A stretch of 9,352 nucleotides of DNA from CAYWVR01 sp964461715 (lineage in GTDB: Bacteria; Planctomycetota; Phycisphaerae; FEN-1346): the NCBI GenBank assembly GCA_964461715.1, contig CAYWVR010000066.1:1-9352 (forward strand). The letters run 5' to 3'. Within the stretch, counting starts at the first letter, position 1; each line of letters begins with the position of its first letter. Of this stretch, positions 1 to 6,227 are shown piece by piece. Both the position numbers and the translations under genes were made by a program. The notes under the pieces were generated by a model. The model did no database searches and had not been told where the DNA came from. It worked only from the letters and a program-made list of their open reading frames with translations.

Positions 1-106
1 GGCCGCGCGAGCCGGCGCTTTCGCCCTCGCAGTCCGGGCTTTTCGTGCGTAAACTGGAACCGATCCTGCGTCCTTTCGGCGGACGCCGCGCGGCGGGAAC
101 AAACTC

Positions 107-586
107 GTGCGAGACACCCTGGAGGCCATCTATTGGCGGCACCGGCAGGGCCTGTACACGCTGGCCCTGGCGATCACACGGTGCGCCGCGAGCGCCGAGG
201 ACGCCGTCCAGGACGCCTTCGAGCGGCTCTGGCGGACGCGGCGGGTGCCCGACGGCGACCCGGTCCCGTACGTCTTCGCGTCCGTCCGCCGGGCCGCCAT
301 CGACCAGCTCCGCCGCCGGCCGCGCCGGCCCGAGTGCGCCTCGATCTTCAACGGGCGCCCGGCCGACCCGGCCGACGCCGTGGCGACCGCCGAGAACGAG
401 CGTCGGGTCCAGGCGGCCCTCGAGCGCCTGAGCGACGCCGATCGCGAGGCCATCGTGCTGAAGATCTGGACCGACCTGACATTCGAGCAGATCGCCGCGG
501 CCCTGGGCGAGCCGCTCTCGACAGTGGCGTCGAGATATCGCCGGGCCCTGGCCAAGCTCCGCGAGGAACTGGAGCCAAACGCATGA
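107..586 (+). CDS. ECF-type RNA polymerase sigma-70 family sigma factor
   Basis: A 159-residue protein with the two-domain layout of extracytoplasmic-function sigma factors. Sigma region 2 covers about residues 5-72, with 'AEDAVQDAFERLW' at 30-42 (core-binding helix) and a basic stretch around 58-71 ('FASVRRAAIDQLRR') where -10 recognition lies. Region 4 covers about 101-155, ending in a helix-turn-helix: 'LTFEQIAAALGEPLSTVASR' starts at residue 124 and is followed by the usual 'YRRALAKLREEL'. The 'TVASRYRRAL' wording is the form common in small planctomycete ECF factors. The start is a GTG; GCGGGA at 93-98 is a modest ribosome binding site 8 nt upstream. The stop codon overlaps the ATG of the next gene (ATGA), implying translational coupling. 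The protein should direct RNA polymerase to stress or envelope-response promoters. Target genes cannot be read from the window, and no convincing promoter was seen in the 106 bp upstream. Confidence 0.93.
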   Translation: MRDTLEAIYWRHRQGLYTLALAITRCAASAEDAVQDAFERLWRTRRVPDGDPVPYVFASVRRAAIDQLRRRPRRPECASIFNGRPADPADAVATAENERRVQAALERLSDADREAIVLKIWTDLTFEQIAAALGEPLSTVASRYRRALAKLREELEPNA

Positions 587-981
587 ACGAGACCGACCTG
601 GAACGGACGCTCCGCCAATTCCCGCTGGCCGCGCCGCCGGCGTCGCTCGACGACTGGGTGAGGGGCCGGCGGCGACGGCCCTGGCGGCGGGCTGCGCTTC
701 TGGCGGCCGCGGCGATCCTCGTGGCCGTGGGCGCGGGCGCGCTGGTGCACCTCCGGCCCGGCGCCGCCGACGACGCCGACGCCCGCGGCATCGAGGCCCG
801 CGAGACCTGGACCCGCACGAGCGACGAAGGCATCGTCGTCCTCGACGGCGAAGGACCCCACCGCCTCATCGAACGCGACACCGTCCGACGCATCTGGTGG
901 CACGACCCGGAGCGCGACGTCGACTACGAGGTCACGGTGCCGGAGCGGGAGATCATCCTGGTGGCCGAGCGGTCCTATTAG
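583..981 (+). CDS. Small single-pass membrane protein, candidate anti-sigma factor
   Basis: A 132-residue protein whose ATG lies inside the sigma-factor stop codon (ATGA overlap). The first ~35 residues are short and charged, with 'LRQFPLAAPPASLDDWV' at 10-26 and then an arginine cluster (27-36). A single hydrophobic helix runs from about 37 to 57 and is followed by an acidic exported domain of ~75 residues ending 'EREIILVAERSY'. The arginines before the helix suggest the N-terminus stays in the cytoplasm. Position and topology fit a membrane anti-sigma factor holding the upstream ECF factor. The zinc-binding H-x3-C-x2-C motif of classical ZAS anti-sigma factors is absent, and the cytoplasmic part is very short. 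The role is inferred from context, and no named family is firmly recognised. The N-terminal 'PLAAPPASLD' pattern resembles small proteins next to ECF sigma genes in planctomycetes. Confidence 0.8.
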   Translation: MNETDLERTLRQFPLAAPPASLDDWVRGRRRRPWRRAALLAAAAILVAVGAGALVHLRPGAADDADARGIEARETWTRTSDEGIVVLDGEGPHRLIERDTVRRIWWHDPERDVDYEVTVPEREIILVAERSY

Positions 982-1000
982 GACAGGAAAGGACAACGCG

Positions 1001-2029
1001 ATGCGACTGGCGATCCTGTTGACGACGCTGCTGGCCGCCGCACCGGCTCTGGCCGAAGACGCCCCGCCCCCCCGATCCGAGGCCGCCTCGGTCACCGTAA
1101 GCGTGGCCGGCGCCGGCGGCGAGGCCGAGGCTGTCGCGTTTCTCGGCGTCTCCACCATCCCGGCCGATCCCCGGACGCGCGCGGCCCTGGAGCTGGCGCC
1201 GGGGTTCGGCCTGGCGGTCCGCTCGGTCGAGCCGGGCAGCGCGGCCGAGGAGGCGGGCCTCCGGAAGGGCGACGTTCTCGTCAAGCTCGACGACCAGCGG
1301 CTCGTCAACCCGGCCCAGCTCTTCGTCCTCATCCGCGCGAGGAAGCCCGGCGACCGCGTTCGCCTCGGACTGCGGCGAGGCGAAGAGGCGGTGACCGTCG
1401 AGGCGACGCTGAGTGAGCGAGGCGGGGGACCCGCGGCCGGCGCGATCCGACTTCAGGCCGGCGCCGACGGCGCCGTCATCCACCTCGGGAACGTGCCGCG
1501 CGGCGGGGTCGCGACGAGCTCGTCGTTCGTCCTGATGGCCGAGGACGGGACGCAGTACCGGGCCCACTCCGCCGACCAGGGCGGGTACGTCCTGACGATC
1601 GTGCGGCCGAACGGGACGGTCGAGACGAAGACCGCCAAGACGCGGGACGTGATCCGCGAGATGCTGCCGGAAGGCGCGCGGGCCTTCTTCGACCGCGTCC
1701 ACGCACGCCGGGCTCCCCCCCCGTCGCCCGCGCCCGCCGAGGCCGAGGGCGACGCCGCCGAACCCCGCATCCACGTCCAGGCCGGGACCCGGATGCGCTC
1801 CCGCGACGCCGAGCACGACCTGATGATCCACACGGACGAGTCCGGGACGCCGCACCTGACGGCCCGCGACGCCACGAGCCGAAAGCTCCTCTTCGAGGGC
1901 CCCATCGGCACGCCCGAGGACCGGGCCGCCGTCCCGCCCGCGATCCTCGAGAAGGTCAAGGACCTCGAGAGCCGGAGCCGCGTGCGCATCAAGACCCATC
2001 TCGCCGCGCCGGACGAGGAGGCGCCATAG
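1001..2029 (+). CDS. Secreted PDZ-domain protein
   Basis: A 342-residue protein with a clear signal peptide: 'MRLAILLTTLLAAAPALA' with predicted cleavage after residue 18. A PDZ domain spans about residues 47-138: 'FLGV' at 47-50, carboxylate-binding loop near 'GFGLAV' (68-73), then 'VEPGSAAEEAGLRKGDVLVKLD' across 76-97, and the 'KPGDRVRLGLRRG' strand pair. There is no serine-protease domain, so this is not a DegP/HtrA enzyme. The rest (about 150-340) is unrecognised. It includes a Pro/Ala-rich linker near 238-246 and a region around 182-220 with alternating hydrophobic residues suggesting beta structure. The start has a strong ribosome binding site, AGGAAAGGA at 985-993, 7 nt upstream. The gene lies 19 bp after the candidate anti-sigma gene and is probably co-transcribed. 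A periplasmic PDZ protein here could sense or bind C-termini of envelope proteins and feed into sigma control; that link is inference. Confidence 0.87.
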   Translation: MRLAILLTTLLAAAPALAEDAPPPRSEAASVTVSVAGAGGEAEAVAFLGVSTIPADPRTRAALELAPGFGLAVRSVEPGSAAEEAGLRKGDVLVKLDDQRLVNPAQLFVLIRARKPGDRVRLGLRRGEEAVTVEATLSERGGGPAAGAIRLQAGADGAVIHLGNVPRGGVATSSSFVLMAEDGTQYRAHSADQGGYVLTIVRPNGTVETKTAKTRDVIREMLPEGARAFFDRVHARRAPPPSPAPAEAEGDAAEPRIHVQAGTRMRSRDAEHDLMIHTDESGTPHLTARDATSRKLLFEGPIGTPEDRAAVPPAILEKVKDLESRSRVRIKTHLAAPDEEAP

Positions 2030-2052
2030 GTTCCGCTCTTCCCGTGCAGTCG

Positions 2053-2859
2053 CTATTGCTCCTGCTCGCCCCCCAGCAACCCCTTGAGCCCTTCGCCGAT
2101 CTTCTTGGTGCCCTCCTCCAGACCGGTCCTCACCTCCTCGACGCCCGCCTCGAGGCCCGCCGAGAGGTCCGCGAGGCCCCCCGTGATGTTCGCCGCCAGG
2201 TCGCCCGGCAGCCGCGTCCCGCCCTCCTTGACGATGCCCTCCATCACGGCCGCCACGATCAGGGCCGTCAGCTCGCTCGTCGTCACCCCCTGCCCGTCCG
2301 GGCCGTGGACGTCCTTGAGCTCGATGCCGGGCACGGTGACCTGCGTGCCCTTGCCCTCGCCCGAGAGGACGTGGACGTGGGCGACGACGTCGCCGATGCG
2401 AATCAGGTCGGCCTTGATGCGCCGGCCCTCGGCCTCGGGCTCGGCGCCGGGCTCCTCGCCGGTCTCGAAGCGCTTGAGGTTCGCAAGCACCACCGAGACG
2501 TTGCTCCCCTCGAGCCGCTGCTCCAGGTGCACGTCGAGACCTGCGATCTCAAACCGCCGCACCTCGACCGGCCCGCTCCACAGGCTCCCCGGCCGCACCG
2601 CCAGGTCGAAGGCCCCCGACTGCATGAGGTGCGGCGACGTGAAGCCCTCCGGGTTCGAGACGGTCAACTGCTCCAGGCCCACCGTCCCCCCCACGAGGCC
2701 CACGTCCATGTCGTCGACCTCGACGTCGACCCCCAACGCATAGCCGGCCCCCTCCTCCACGCCGCGTGCGACAATGGTGTCGATGGCGAGCACAACGACG
2801 ACGGCGGCGACGATGAGCACGACGACGATGCCCGCGACGAACTTCAGAGCGGTCTTCAT
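2053..2859 (-). CDS. Short AsmA-like membrane-anchored protein
   Basis: A 268-residue protein starting at the ATG at 2859, supported by AGGAG at 2867-2871 (7 nt spacing); the open frame extends upstream to 3009 but without coding character. One strongly hydrophobic helix (about 5-27, Val/Ala/Ile-rich) anchors it in the membrane. The next part reads like the N-terminal module of AsmA-family proteins: 'ALGVDVEVDDMDVGLVGG' from 41, then 'LEQLTVSNPEGF' (62-73), 'GSLWSGPVEVRRFEIAGLDV' (91-110) and 'GSNVSVVLANLKRF' (118-131). AsmA proteins act in envelope lipid or outer-membrane homeostasis and are usually much longer; this is a mini version. The C-terminus (about 225-263) is a Gly-punctuated amphipathic helix region. 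The gene converges on the PDZ gene with 23 bp between stops and no obvious terminator. Its start overlaps the stop of an upstream oxidoreductase remnant. Function unproven. Confidence 0.85.
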   Translation of the reverse strand: MKTALKFVAGIVVVLIVAAVVVVLAIDTIVARGVEEGAGYALGVDVEVDDMDVGLVGGTVGLEQLTVSNPEGFTSPHLMQSGAFDLAVRPGSLWSGPVEVRRFEIAGLDVHLEQRLEGSNVSVVLANLKRFETGEEPGAEPEAEGRRIKADLIRIGDVVAHVHVLSGEGKGTQVTVPGIELKDVHGPDGQGVTTSELTALIVAAVMEGIVKEGGTRLPGDLAANITGGLADLSAGLEAGVEEVRTGLEEGTKKIGEGLKGLLGGEQEQ

Positions 2860-3215
2860 GACGGGTCTCCTGACGATGGTCTCTCCCCCCCAGTCATGGT
2901 ACCGGGGCCGGGGGCGCGGCGAAAGGGTTGAGGTGGAGCGGGGGACGTGCGCCGCAGGCGCGGTCCCGAGGAAGGGGGCGTGCGGGCGCGGCCGAGGTCC
3001 TCGAAGCACTCAGCGCGCACCGTCCGGGCCCCCGCGCGGGCGGCGACGGTCGCGGCCATGACCCCGGCGGGACCGCCCCAGAGCACCGCCACGTCGGCAT
3101 CCGCCAGAACCGGCACGTCGCCGGCCGGCTCGTGGATCGTCTCGCCGGACGGGACCTCCGACAGGAACTCGGGCAGCGGCATGGACGGGCGCCGCGGGGC
3201 CGGGAACGAGGGCAT
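2856..3215 (-). pseudogene. Truncated FAD-dependent oxidoreductase, N-terminal remnant
   Basis: The 119-codon frame has a strong ribosome binding site, AGGAAGGAG at 3222-3230, 6 nt before its ATG. Residues ~24-75 closely follow the N-terminus of a family of FAD-dependent oxidoreductases: 'ETIHEPAGDVPVLADADVAV' (24-43), then 'GGPAGVMAATVAARAGARTV' (47-66), then 'ECFEDLG' (69-75). This is the Rossmann fold that binds the ADP part of FAD. The family normally continues for several hundred more residues starting with a Gly/Thr-rich segment. Here similarity stops near 2990 and the remainder is Arg/Pro-rich sequence with no recognisable domain. The first glycine of GxGxxG is also replaced by Trp46 (W-G-G-P-A-G). 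Both features argue for loss of function. No continuation was found in the other frames. The frame's TGA overlaps the ATG of the AsmA-like gene, so translation could still be coupled. A weak -35 (TTGAAG, near 3268-3273) lacks a good -10 partner. Confidence 0.68.
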
Positions 3216-3276
3216 CGCGGGCTCCTTCCTGAAGGTGCGGCGACACTCTGGCAGGGCCCGGGGTGCGCTTCAAGCG

Positions 3277-3315
3277 AAAAGGACGGAGCGGTCCGGCCGG
3301 GCCGAACCGCTCCGT
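3277..3315 (-). terminator. Rho-independent terminator after the lysine-rich secreted protein gene
   Basis: A perfect 10-bp inverted repeat, ACGGAGCGGT at 3283-3292 and ACCGCTCCGT at 3306-3315, encloses a 13-nt GC-rich loop. On the minus strand the stem is followed by CCTTTTCG, giving a short U-tract. It starts 27 nt past the stop codon at 3342. It should end transcription of the secreted-protein gene before the oxidoreductase remnant and AsmA-like gene, making those a separate unit. Confidence 0.72.
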
Positions 3316-3341
3316 GAGCCTCAGCACAAACCGCGCGCGGC

Positions 3342-3815
3342 TTACAGATCGGGGACGTCCAACTCCGCGTCGACCTCGTGCTTCTCCTTCTTCTCGCCCC
3401 GGAGCTTCTTCTCCTTCTTCTCGCCCTCGGGCTTGGGCTTGCGGCCGACCTCGACCTTGACGCCCTGGCCTTCCTTGACGACGACCTTGGCCTTCATCTC
3501 GACCTTGAGGTCCGCCAGGGCCGCCGGCTCGCCGTTGATGACGACCCGGACGTCGTCGGCGAGGGGGACGGTCTTGGTGAGCGTCTCGACCTTGATCTCG
3601 GGCTTGCCGCCTTCCTCAGCGGGCGGCTTCTTGGTCTTCTTGGTGACCGTCAGGGTCAGATTCTGGCCGTCGATCTCGGCGATCTGGCCGGCGACGATCT
3701 CCGGCTTGGGCGGCTTGGGCTTCTTCTCCTTCCCGGCCTTCTCGGCCGCCGACGCCCCGGCGACGGCCATGACCAGCACGGCCACTCCAACGATAAGAGA
3801 CGTGATTCGCACCAT
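3342..3815 (-). CDS. Secreted lysine-rich small protein with DUF5666-like core
   Basis: A 157-residue protein starting at the ATG at 3815, chosen because AGGAG (3825-3829) lies 9 nt upstream and a signal peptide begins exactly there: 'MVRITSLIVGVAVLVMAVAG' then 'ASA', with cleavage likely after residue 23. The mature protein opens with a Lys/Pro-rich segment (about 25-38). A beta-rich core follows from 'EIVAGQIAEIDGQNLTLTV' to 'GVKVEVGRK', including 'VRVVINGEPAALADLKVEMK' around the middle. That layout resembles DUF5666-type small beta domains ('G.I..idG..l', 'v.v.G..a.LaDLk.G'). The C-terminus is a highly charged tail containing two copies of a GEKKEK unit. Function is unknown; an extracytoplasmic protein binding an anionic partner is possible from its charge. 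It ends in its own terminator and is not in an operon with its neighbours. Confidence 0.82.
   Translation of the reverse strand: MVRITSLIVGVAVLVMAVAGASAAEKAGKEKKPKPPKPEIVAGQIAEIDGQNLTLTVTKKTKKPPAEEGGKPEIKVETLTKTVPLADDVRVVINGEPAALADLKVEMKAKVVVKEGQGVKVEVGRKPKPEGEKKEKKLRGEKKEKHEVDAELDVPDL
3381..3426 (-). repeat. 27-bp-period tandem repeat coding for GEKKEK units
   Basis: The 19-base string CTTCTCCTTCTTCTCGCCC occurs at 3381-3399 and again at 3408-3426 (plus-strand reading), a period of 27 bp or 9 codons. On the coding (minus) strand it gives two successive units beginning GEKKEK in the C-terminal tail of the lysine-rich secreted protein. The near-identity at DNA level suggests a recent in-frame duplication. 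Confidence 0.75.
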
Positions 3816-3879
3816 CGTTCTGCTCTCCTGGCCGCGACCTTGCGGCGATTCCGACCGCACACCCGTGCGATCCGTACCG

Positions 3880-3885
3880 AGTATA
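3880..3885 (-). promoter_or_regulatory. Candidate -10 element upstream of the lysine-rich protein gene
   Basis: On the minus strand this reads TATACT (5 of 6 matches to TATAAT), 64 nt upstream of the ATG at 3815. It stands out as an AT-rich patch in GC-rich sequence. No good -35 hexamer is seen 16-18 nt further upstream, so this is only a candidate. Confidence 0.25.
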
Positions 3886-3932
3886 ACCGCCGCCGGAGGC
3901 GGGGAGGTCTCGATCATTCGCCCTCCGGGAAA

Positions 3933-3945
3933 GAGAATATTTCTC
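3933..3945. repeat. Small AT-rich palindrome in the intergenic region
   Basis: GAGAA-TAT-TTCTC is a perfect 5-bp inverted repeat with a 3-nt centre, in the 3816-4264 gap and about 120 bp upstream of the lysine-rich protein gene. It could be an operator or simply chance; it is listed because AT-rich symmetry is rare in this GC-rich DNA. The rest of 3946-4043 shows nothing recognisable. Confidence 0.25.
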
Positions 3946-4043
3946 GCCCCCGGGCATGTCCCACAGGTCCTTGTGCCGCCATGCCTTACGGCGCACCCGG
4001 GACCCGGGGCCGCCTCGCTCGCTCCGCCAAATCGATCCGACCC

Positions 4044-4071
4044 TCGATACGGCCGCCCGAGGGGGTATACT
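4044..4071 (+). promoter_or_regulatory. Candidate sigma70-like promoter for the NAD-salvage operon
   Basis: TCGATA at 4044-4049 (4 of 6 to TTGACA) is followed after 16 nt by TATACT at 4066-4071 (5 of 6 to TATAAT). The last base of the -10 is the first base of the left TTA target duplication of the inverted-repeat element. Without that element the -10 would sit about 30 nt upstream of the nicotinamidase ATG, a normal promoter position. With it, the start codon is roughly 190 nt away. Confidence 0.4.
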
Positions 4072-4073
4072 TA

Positions 4074-4232
4074 GAGCTTGTCCGGATAACCCCTCGTCGG
4101 CCCGAGGCCGAGCGAGGCGTCCGCAGGCAAGGAGGGCGAAGCAGGCAGCCCGCCTCTGGGCTGGGGATGCAGCCCGACGCCGCCTGCGGACGCCGTAGCC
4201 GGCCGAAGCCAGAGGGTTATCCGGATAGGCTC
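4074..4232. mobile_element. 159-bp MITE-like inverted-repeat element with TTA target duplication
   Basis: Terminal inverted repeats of 19 bp match at 17 positions: GAGCTTGTCCGGATAACCC (4074-4092) against the complement of 4214-4232, GAGCCTATCCGGATAACCC. Direct TTA copies flank it at 4071-4073 and 4233-4235. Inside, GGCGTCCGCAGGC (4116-4128) is perfectly complementary to 4182-4194, and CAGCCC / GGGCTG (4146-4151, 4158-4163) form an apical hairpin at the exact centre, so the whole unit is a near-palindrome. There is no room for a transposase. Ends starting GAG with a 3-bp TNA duplication fit what I recall for the IS1031 group of the IS5 family, so a non-autonomous derivative is my best reading. 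The family assignment is inference. Alternatives are a REP-like palindrome or a structured RNA. Confidence 0.7.
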
Positions 4233-4264
4233 TTACAGCAAGAGACGACCGCGGGAGGAACGTC

Positions 4265-4798
4265 ATGGCGAACGCCGAGAAGCAGCAGGCCCTGCTGGTG
4301 GTGGACATGCTGAACGGGTTCCTGGACCCGGAGGGATCGCTCTACTGCGGGGACGCGGCCCGGGGGATTGTGCCGTTCGTCCGCGAGCGGATTCAGCAGT
4401 TCGCCGAGCGGGGCGACCCGGTCCTGTTCGTCTGCGACCATCACGAGGAGGACGACCCGGAGTTCGACCTCTACGAGCCGCACTGCGTCAAGGGCACGTG
4501 GGAGGCCGAGATCCTCGACGCGCTGCCCGTCCCCGACGGGGCCCCCATCATCCCCAAGACCACCCTGAACCCGTTCTACAAGACGGCCCTCGACCGGGCC
4601 CTCAACCGCACCGGCGCCGAGATCGTCGAGGTGGTCGGCGTGTGCACGAACATCTGCGTCCTGTATGCGGCGATGGAGCTGAAGGTCCGCGGCTACACGG
4701 TTCGCGTCCCGCCCAAGGGCGTCGCGACGTTCGACGCCGACGCGCACGAGGCGGCGCTCGAGCAGATGGAGAAGATGTTTGGCGTGGAAATCACATAA
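4265..4798 (+). CDS. Isochorismatase-family cysteine hydrolase, probable nicotinamidase
   Basis: A 177-residue protein of the isochorismatase-like fold. The catalytic triad is visible: Asp14 in 'LLVVDMLNGFLDP', Lys98 in 'IIPKTTLNPFY', and Cys131 in 'VVGVCTNICVLYAA', where the nucleophile is the cysteine after TNI. Metal-ligand candidates are Asp58, His60 and His73 ('CDHHEEDDPEFD...EPHC'), matching the D-x-H...H arrangement of nicotinamidases. The start is fixed by GGAGGA at 4254-4259, 5 nt before the ATG. Nicotinamidase hydrolyses nicotinamide to nicotinate and ammonia in the cytosol. The next gene, 75 bp downstream on the same strand, encodes the enzyme using nicotinate, which strongly favours nicotinamidase over other isochorismatase-fold activities. 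Size fits small family members. Confidence 0.9.
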   Translation: MANAEKQQALLVVDMLNGFLDPEGSLYCGDAARGIVPFVRERIQQFAERGDPVLFVCDHHEEDDPEFDLYEPHCVKGTWEAEILDALPVPDGAPIIPKTTLNPFYKTALDRALNRTGAEIVEVVGVCTNICVLYAAMELKVRGYTVRVPPKGVATFDADAHEAALEQMEKMFGVEIT

Positions 4799-4873
4799 GC
4801 GCAAGGCTCAAAGTCGCGGCGCCGGCGTCGCCTTCCACTTTGGACCCCAAACCATGACTTTCCTGGATATCCC

Positions 4874-6202
4874 ATGACCGTCACCAATCAGAAACGCCTC
4901 AATCCGTCGCTTTTCAACCTCGACCCGCGCATCCGCGAGGGATATTACACGGACCAGTACTTCGTCAACGTCCGCGACATCCTCGAGCGGGTCGCGGCGG
5001 AGGGGTACCGGTTCGAGGGGCGAAGCCCCGCCCTGGCCTCGCGCGGCATCGAGGCCGAGGGGGTCGACGTCGGGGACATCGACGCCGAGATGCAGTGCTT
5101 CACGAAACGCGAGCCCTTCGCCGTGGCGTGCGGCGTGGACCAGGCCCTCGCGATCCTCGCCTTTGCCGCCGGCCACCGGGAGGAGGACGAATGGGCCGGC
5201 GCCGCGGCGGACCTGGAGGTTGAGGCCGTCCACGACGGGGCACGTCTCGACCCGTGGGTCCCGGCCCTCAAGGTCCGCGGCCGTTACCGCGAGTACGGCA
5301 TCCTCGAGACCCTGATCCTCGGCGTCATGGCCCACGGGACCGCCGTCGCCACGCGCACCTACGAGCTGATCGAGGCGGCGGCCGGCAAACCCGTCTTCTT
5401 CTTCGCCGCGCGGCACGATGCGTACGTGGTGCAGTCGATGGATGGCTATGCGTACAAGGTGGGCGTCGAAGCGCACAACCGGGCGACGGGAGGCGACCAT
5501 CCCGTCAAGATCACCACCGGGGCCCAGGGCGCGTGGTTCGGGGGGACCGGGGGCGGCACGACGAGCCACTCCTACGTGCTCGCCTTCCTCAAGGACTGCG
5601 CCGAGTCGATGCTCCACTTCGCACGCCTGATGCCCGTCGAGGTGCCGCGCGTCGCCCTGGTCGATACCCGCGGCGACTGCGTCGGCGATTCGGTCAAAAC
5701 GGCCGTCCGCATGTTCCGCCGGTGGTGGGAGCGGAAGGCCGCCGGACGCGACGAGGAGGCCCGACGCTACGAGCTGGACGGCGTCCGGTGCGACACCGGC
5801 AGCGAGGTCCGCGACGCGAGCATCGAACCCCTCGGCGCCAAGAACCTCGACCTGGGCGTCGTGCCGCGCCTCATTACGAACGTACGCAAGGCGCTCGACA
5901 ACCTGCACACGGCGCCGGACCTGCCGGAGGGGGCCGCCGACGCGGCCCGCGCGTACTTCCGCAAGGTGAAGATCGTGGCGAGCGGGGGGTTCGACGTCGA
6001 GCGAATCCGGCAGTTCGAGCGGCTGGGCGTCCCGGTCGACCTCTACGGCGTCGGCTCGGATTTCCTCCACGGCCCGAAGTGCGACTACACGGCGGACGTC
6101 GTGCGTCTGAAAATCCGCGGCGAATGGATCGACTTCGCGAAAACCGGCCGCCGCCCCGTCCCGAACGCGAACCTCGAACCGGTGGACCTGACGGAACTGT
6201 GA
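4874..6202 (+). CDS. Nicotinate phosphoribosyltransferase
   Basis: A 442-residue protein with the hallmark segments of NAPRTase: 'YTDQYF' at 25-30, 'RGRYREYGILETLILGVMA' (135-153), 'FFFAARHDAYVVQSMDGYAY' (175-194), 'TTGAQGAWFGGTGGGTTSHS' (214-233), 'VDTRGDCVGDSVKTA' (263-277), 'VRCDTGSEVRD' (304-314) and the phosphate-binding 'KIVASGGFDVERIRQFERLG' (366-385) followed by 'VDLYGVGSDFL'. It joins nicotinate to PRPP (with ATP hydrolysis) to make nicotinate mononucleotide, the entry step of the Preiss-Handler NAD pathway. It follows the nicotinamidase gene after 75 bp, so the pair recycles nicotinamide to NAD. The ribosome binding site is weak (TGGAT, 4864-4868). A seven-codon frame MTFLDIP starting at 4854 ends in a TGA overlapping this ATG and might couple translation. 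Length is complete, with no missing motif. Confidence 0.95.
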   Translation: MTVTNQKRLNPSLFNLDPRIREGYYTDQYFVNVRDILERVAAEGYRFEGRSPALASRGIEAEGVDVGDIDAEMQCFTKREPFAVACGVDQALAILAFAAGHREEDEWAGAAADLEVEAVHDGARLDPWVPALKVRGRYREYGILETLILGVMAHGTAVATRTYELIEAAAGKPVFFFAARHDAYVVQSMDGYAYKVGVEAHNRATGGDHPVKITTGAQGAWFGGTGGGTTSHSYVLAFLKDCAESMLHFARLMPVEVPRVALVDTRGDCVGDSVKTAVRMFRRWWERKAAGRDEEARRYELDGVRCDTGSEVRDASIEPLGAKNLDLGVVPRLITNVRKALDNLHTAPDLPEGAADAARAYFRKVKIVASGGFDVERIRQFERLGVPVDLYGVGSDFLHGPKCDYTADVVRLKIRGEWIDFAKTGRRPVPNANLEPVDLTEL

Positions 6203-6227
6203 CGCAAAAACTTACGCTGTTTTAGCG

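Noticed and set aside
56..77. GGAAC at 56-60 as an autoregulatory ECF promoter -35
   Set aside because: No CGTC-like -10 is found at the expected 16-17 nt spacing; the only CGTC is 8 nt downstream.
130..1999. Long minus-strand open frames opposite the sigma, membrane and PDZ genes
   Set aside because: Their composition is Arg/Ala/Gly-rich without domains, while the plus-strand frames have clear sigma and PDZ signatures and start signals.
2949..2961. GCGCC-GCA-GGCGC stem considered as a terminator after the oxidoreductase remnant
   Set aside because: Only 5 bp with no T-run on either strand; such short GC stems are expected by chance here.
4074..4232. Inverted-repeat element considered as an integron attC site
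   Set aside because: The conserved GTTRRRY / RYYYAAC core boxes are not present, there is no cassette array, and target duplication with IS-like ends fits better.
4808..6070. A 420-codon minus-strand open frame opposite nicotinate phosphoribosyltransferase
   Set aside because: It is antisense to an unmistakable enzyme, with no motif, signal sequence or convincing ribosome binding site.
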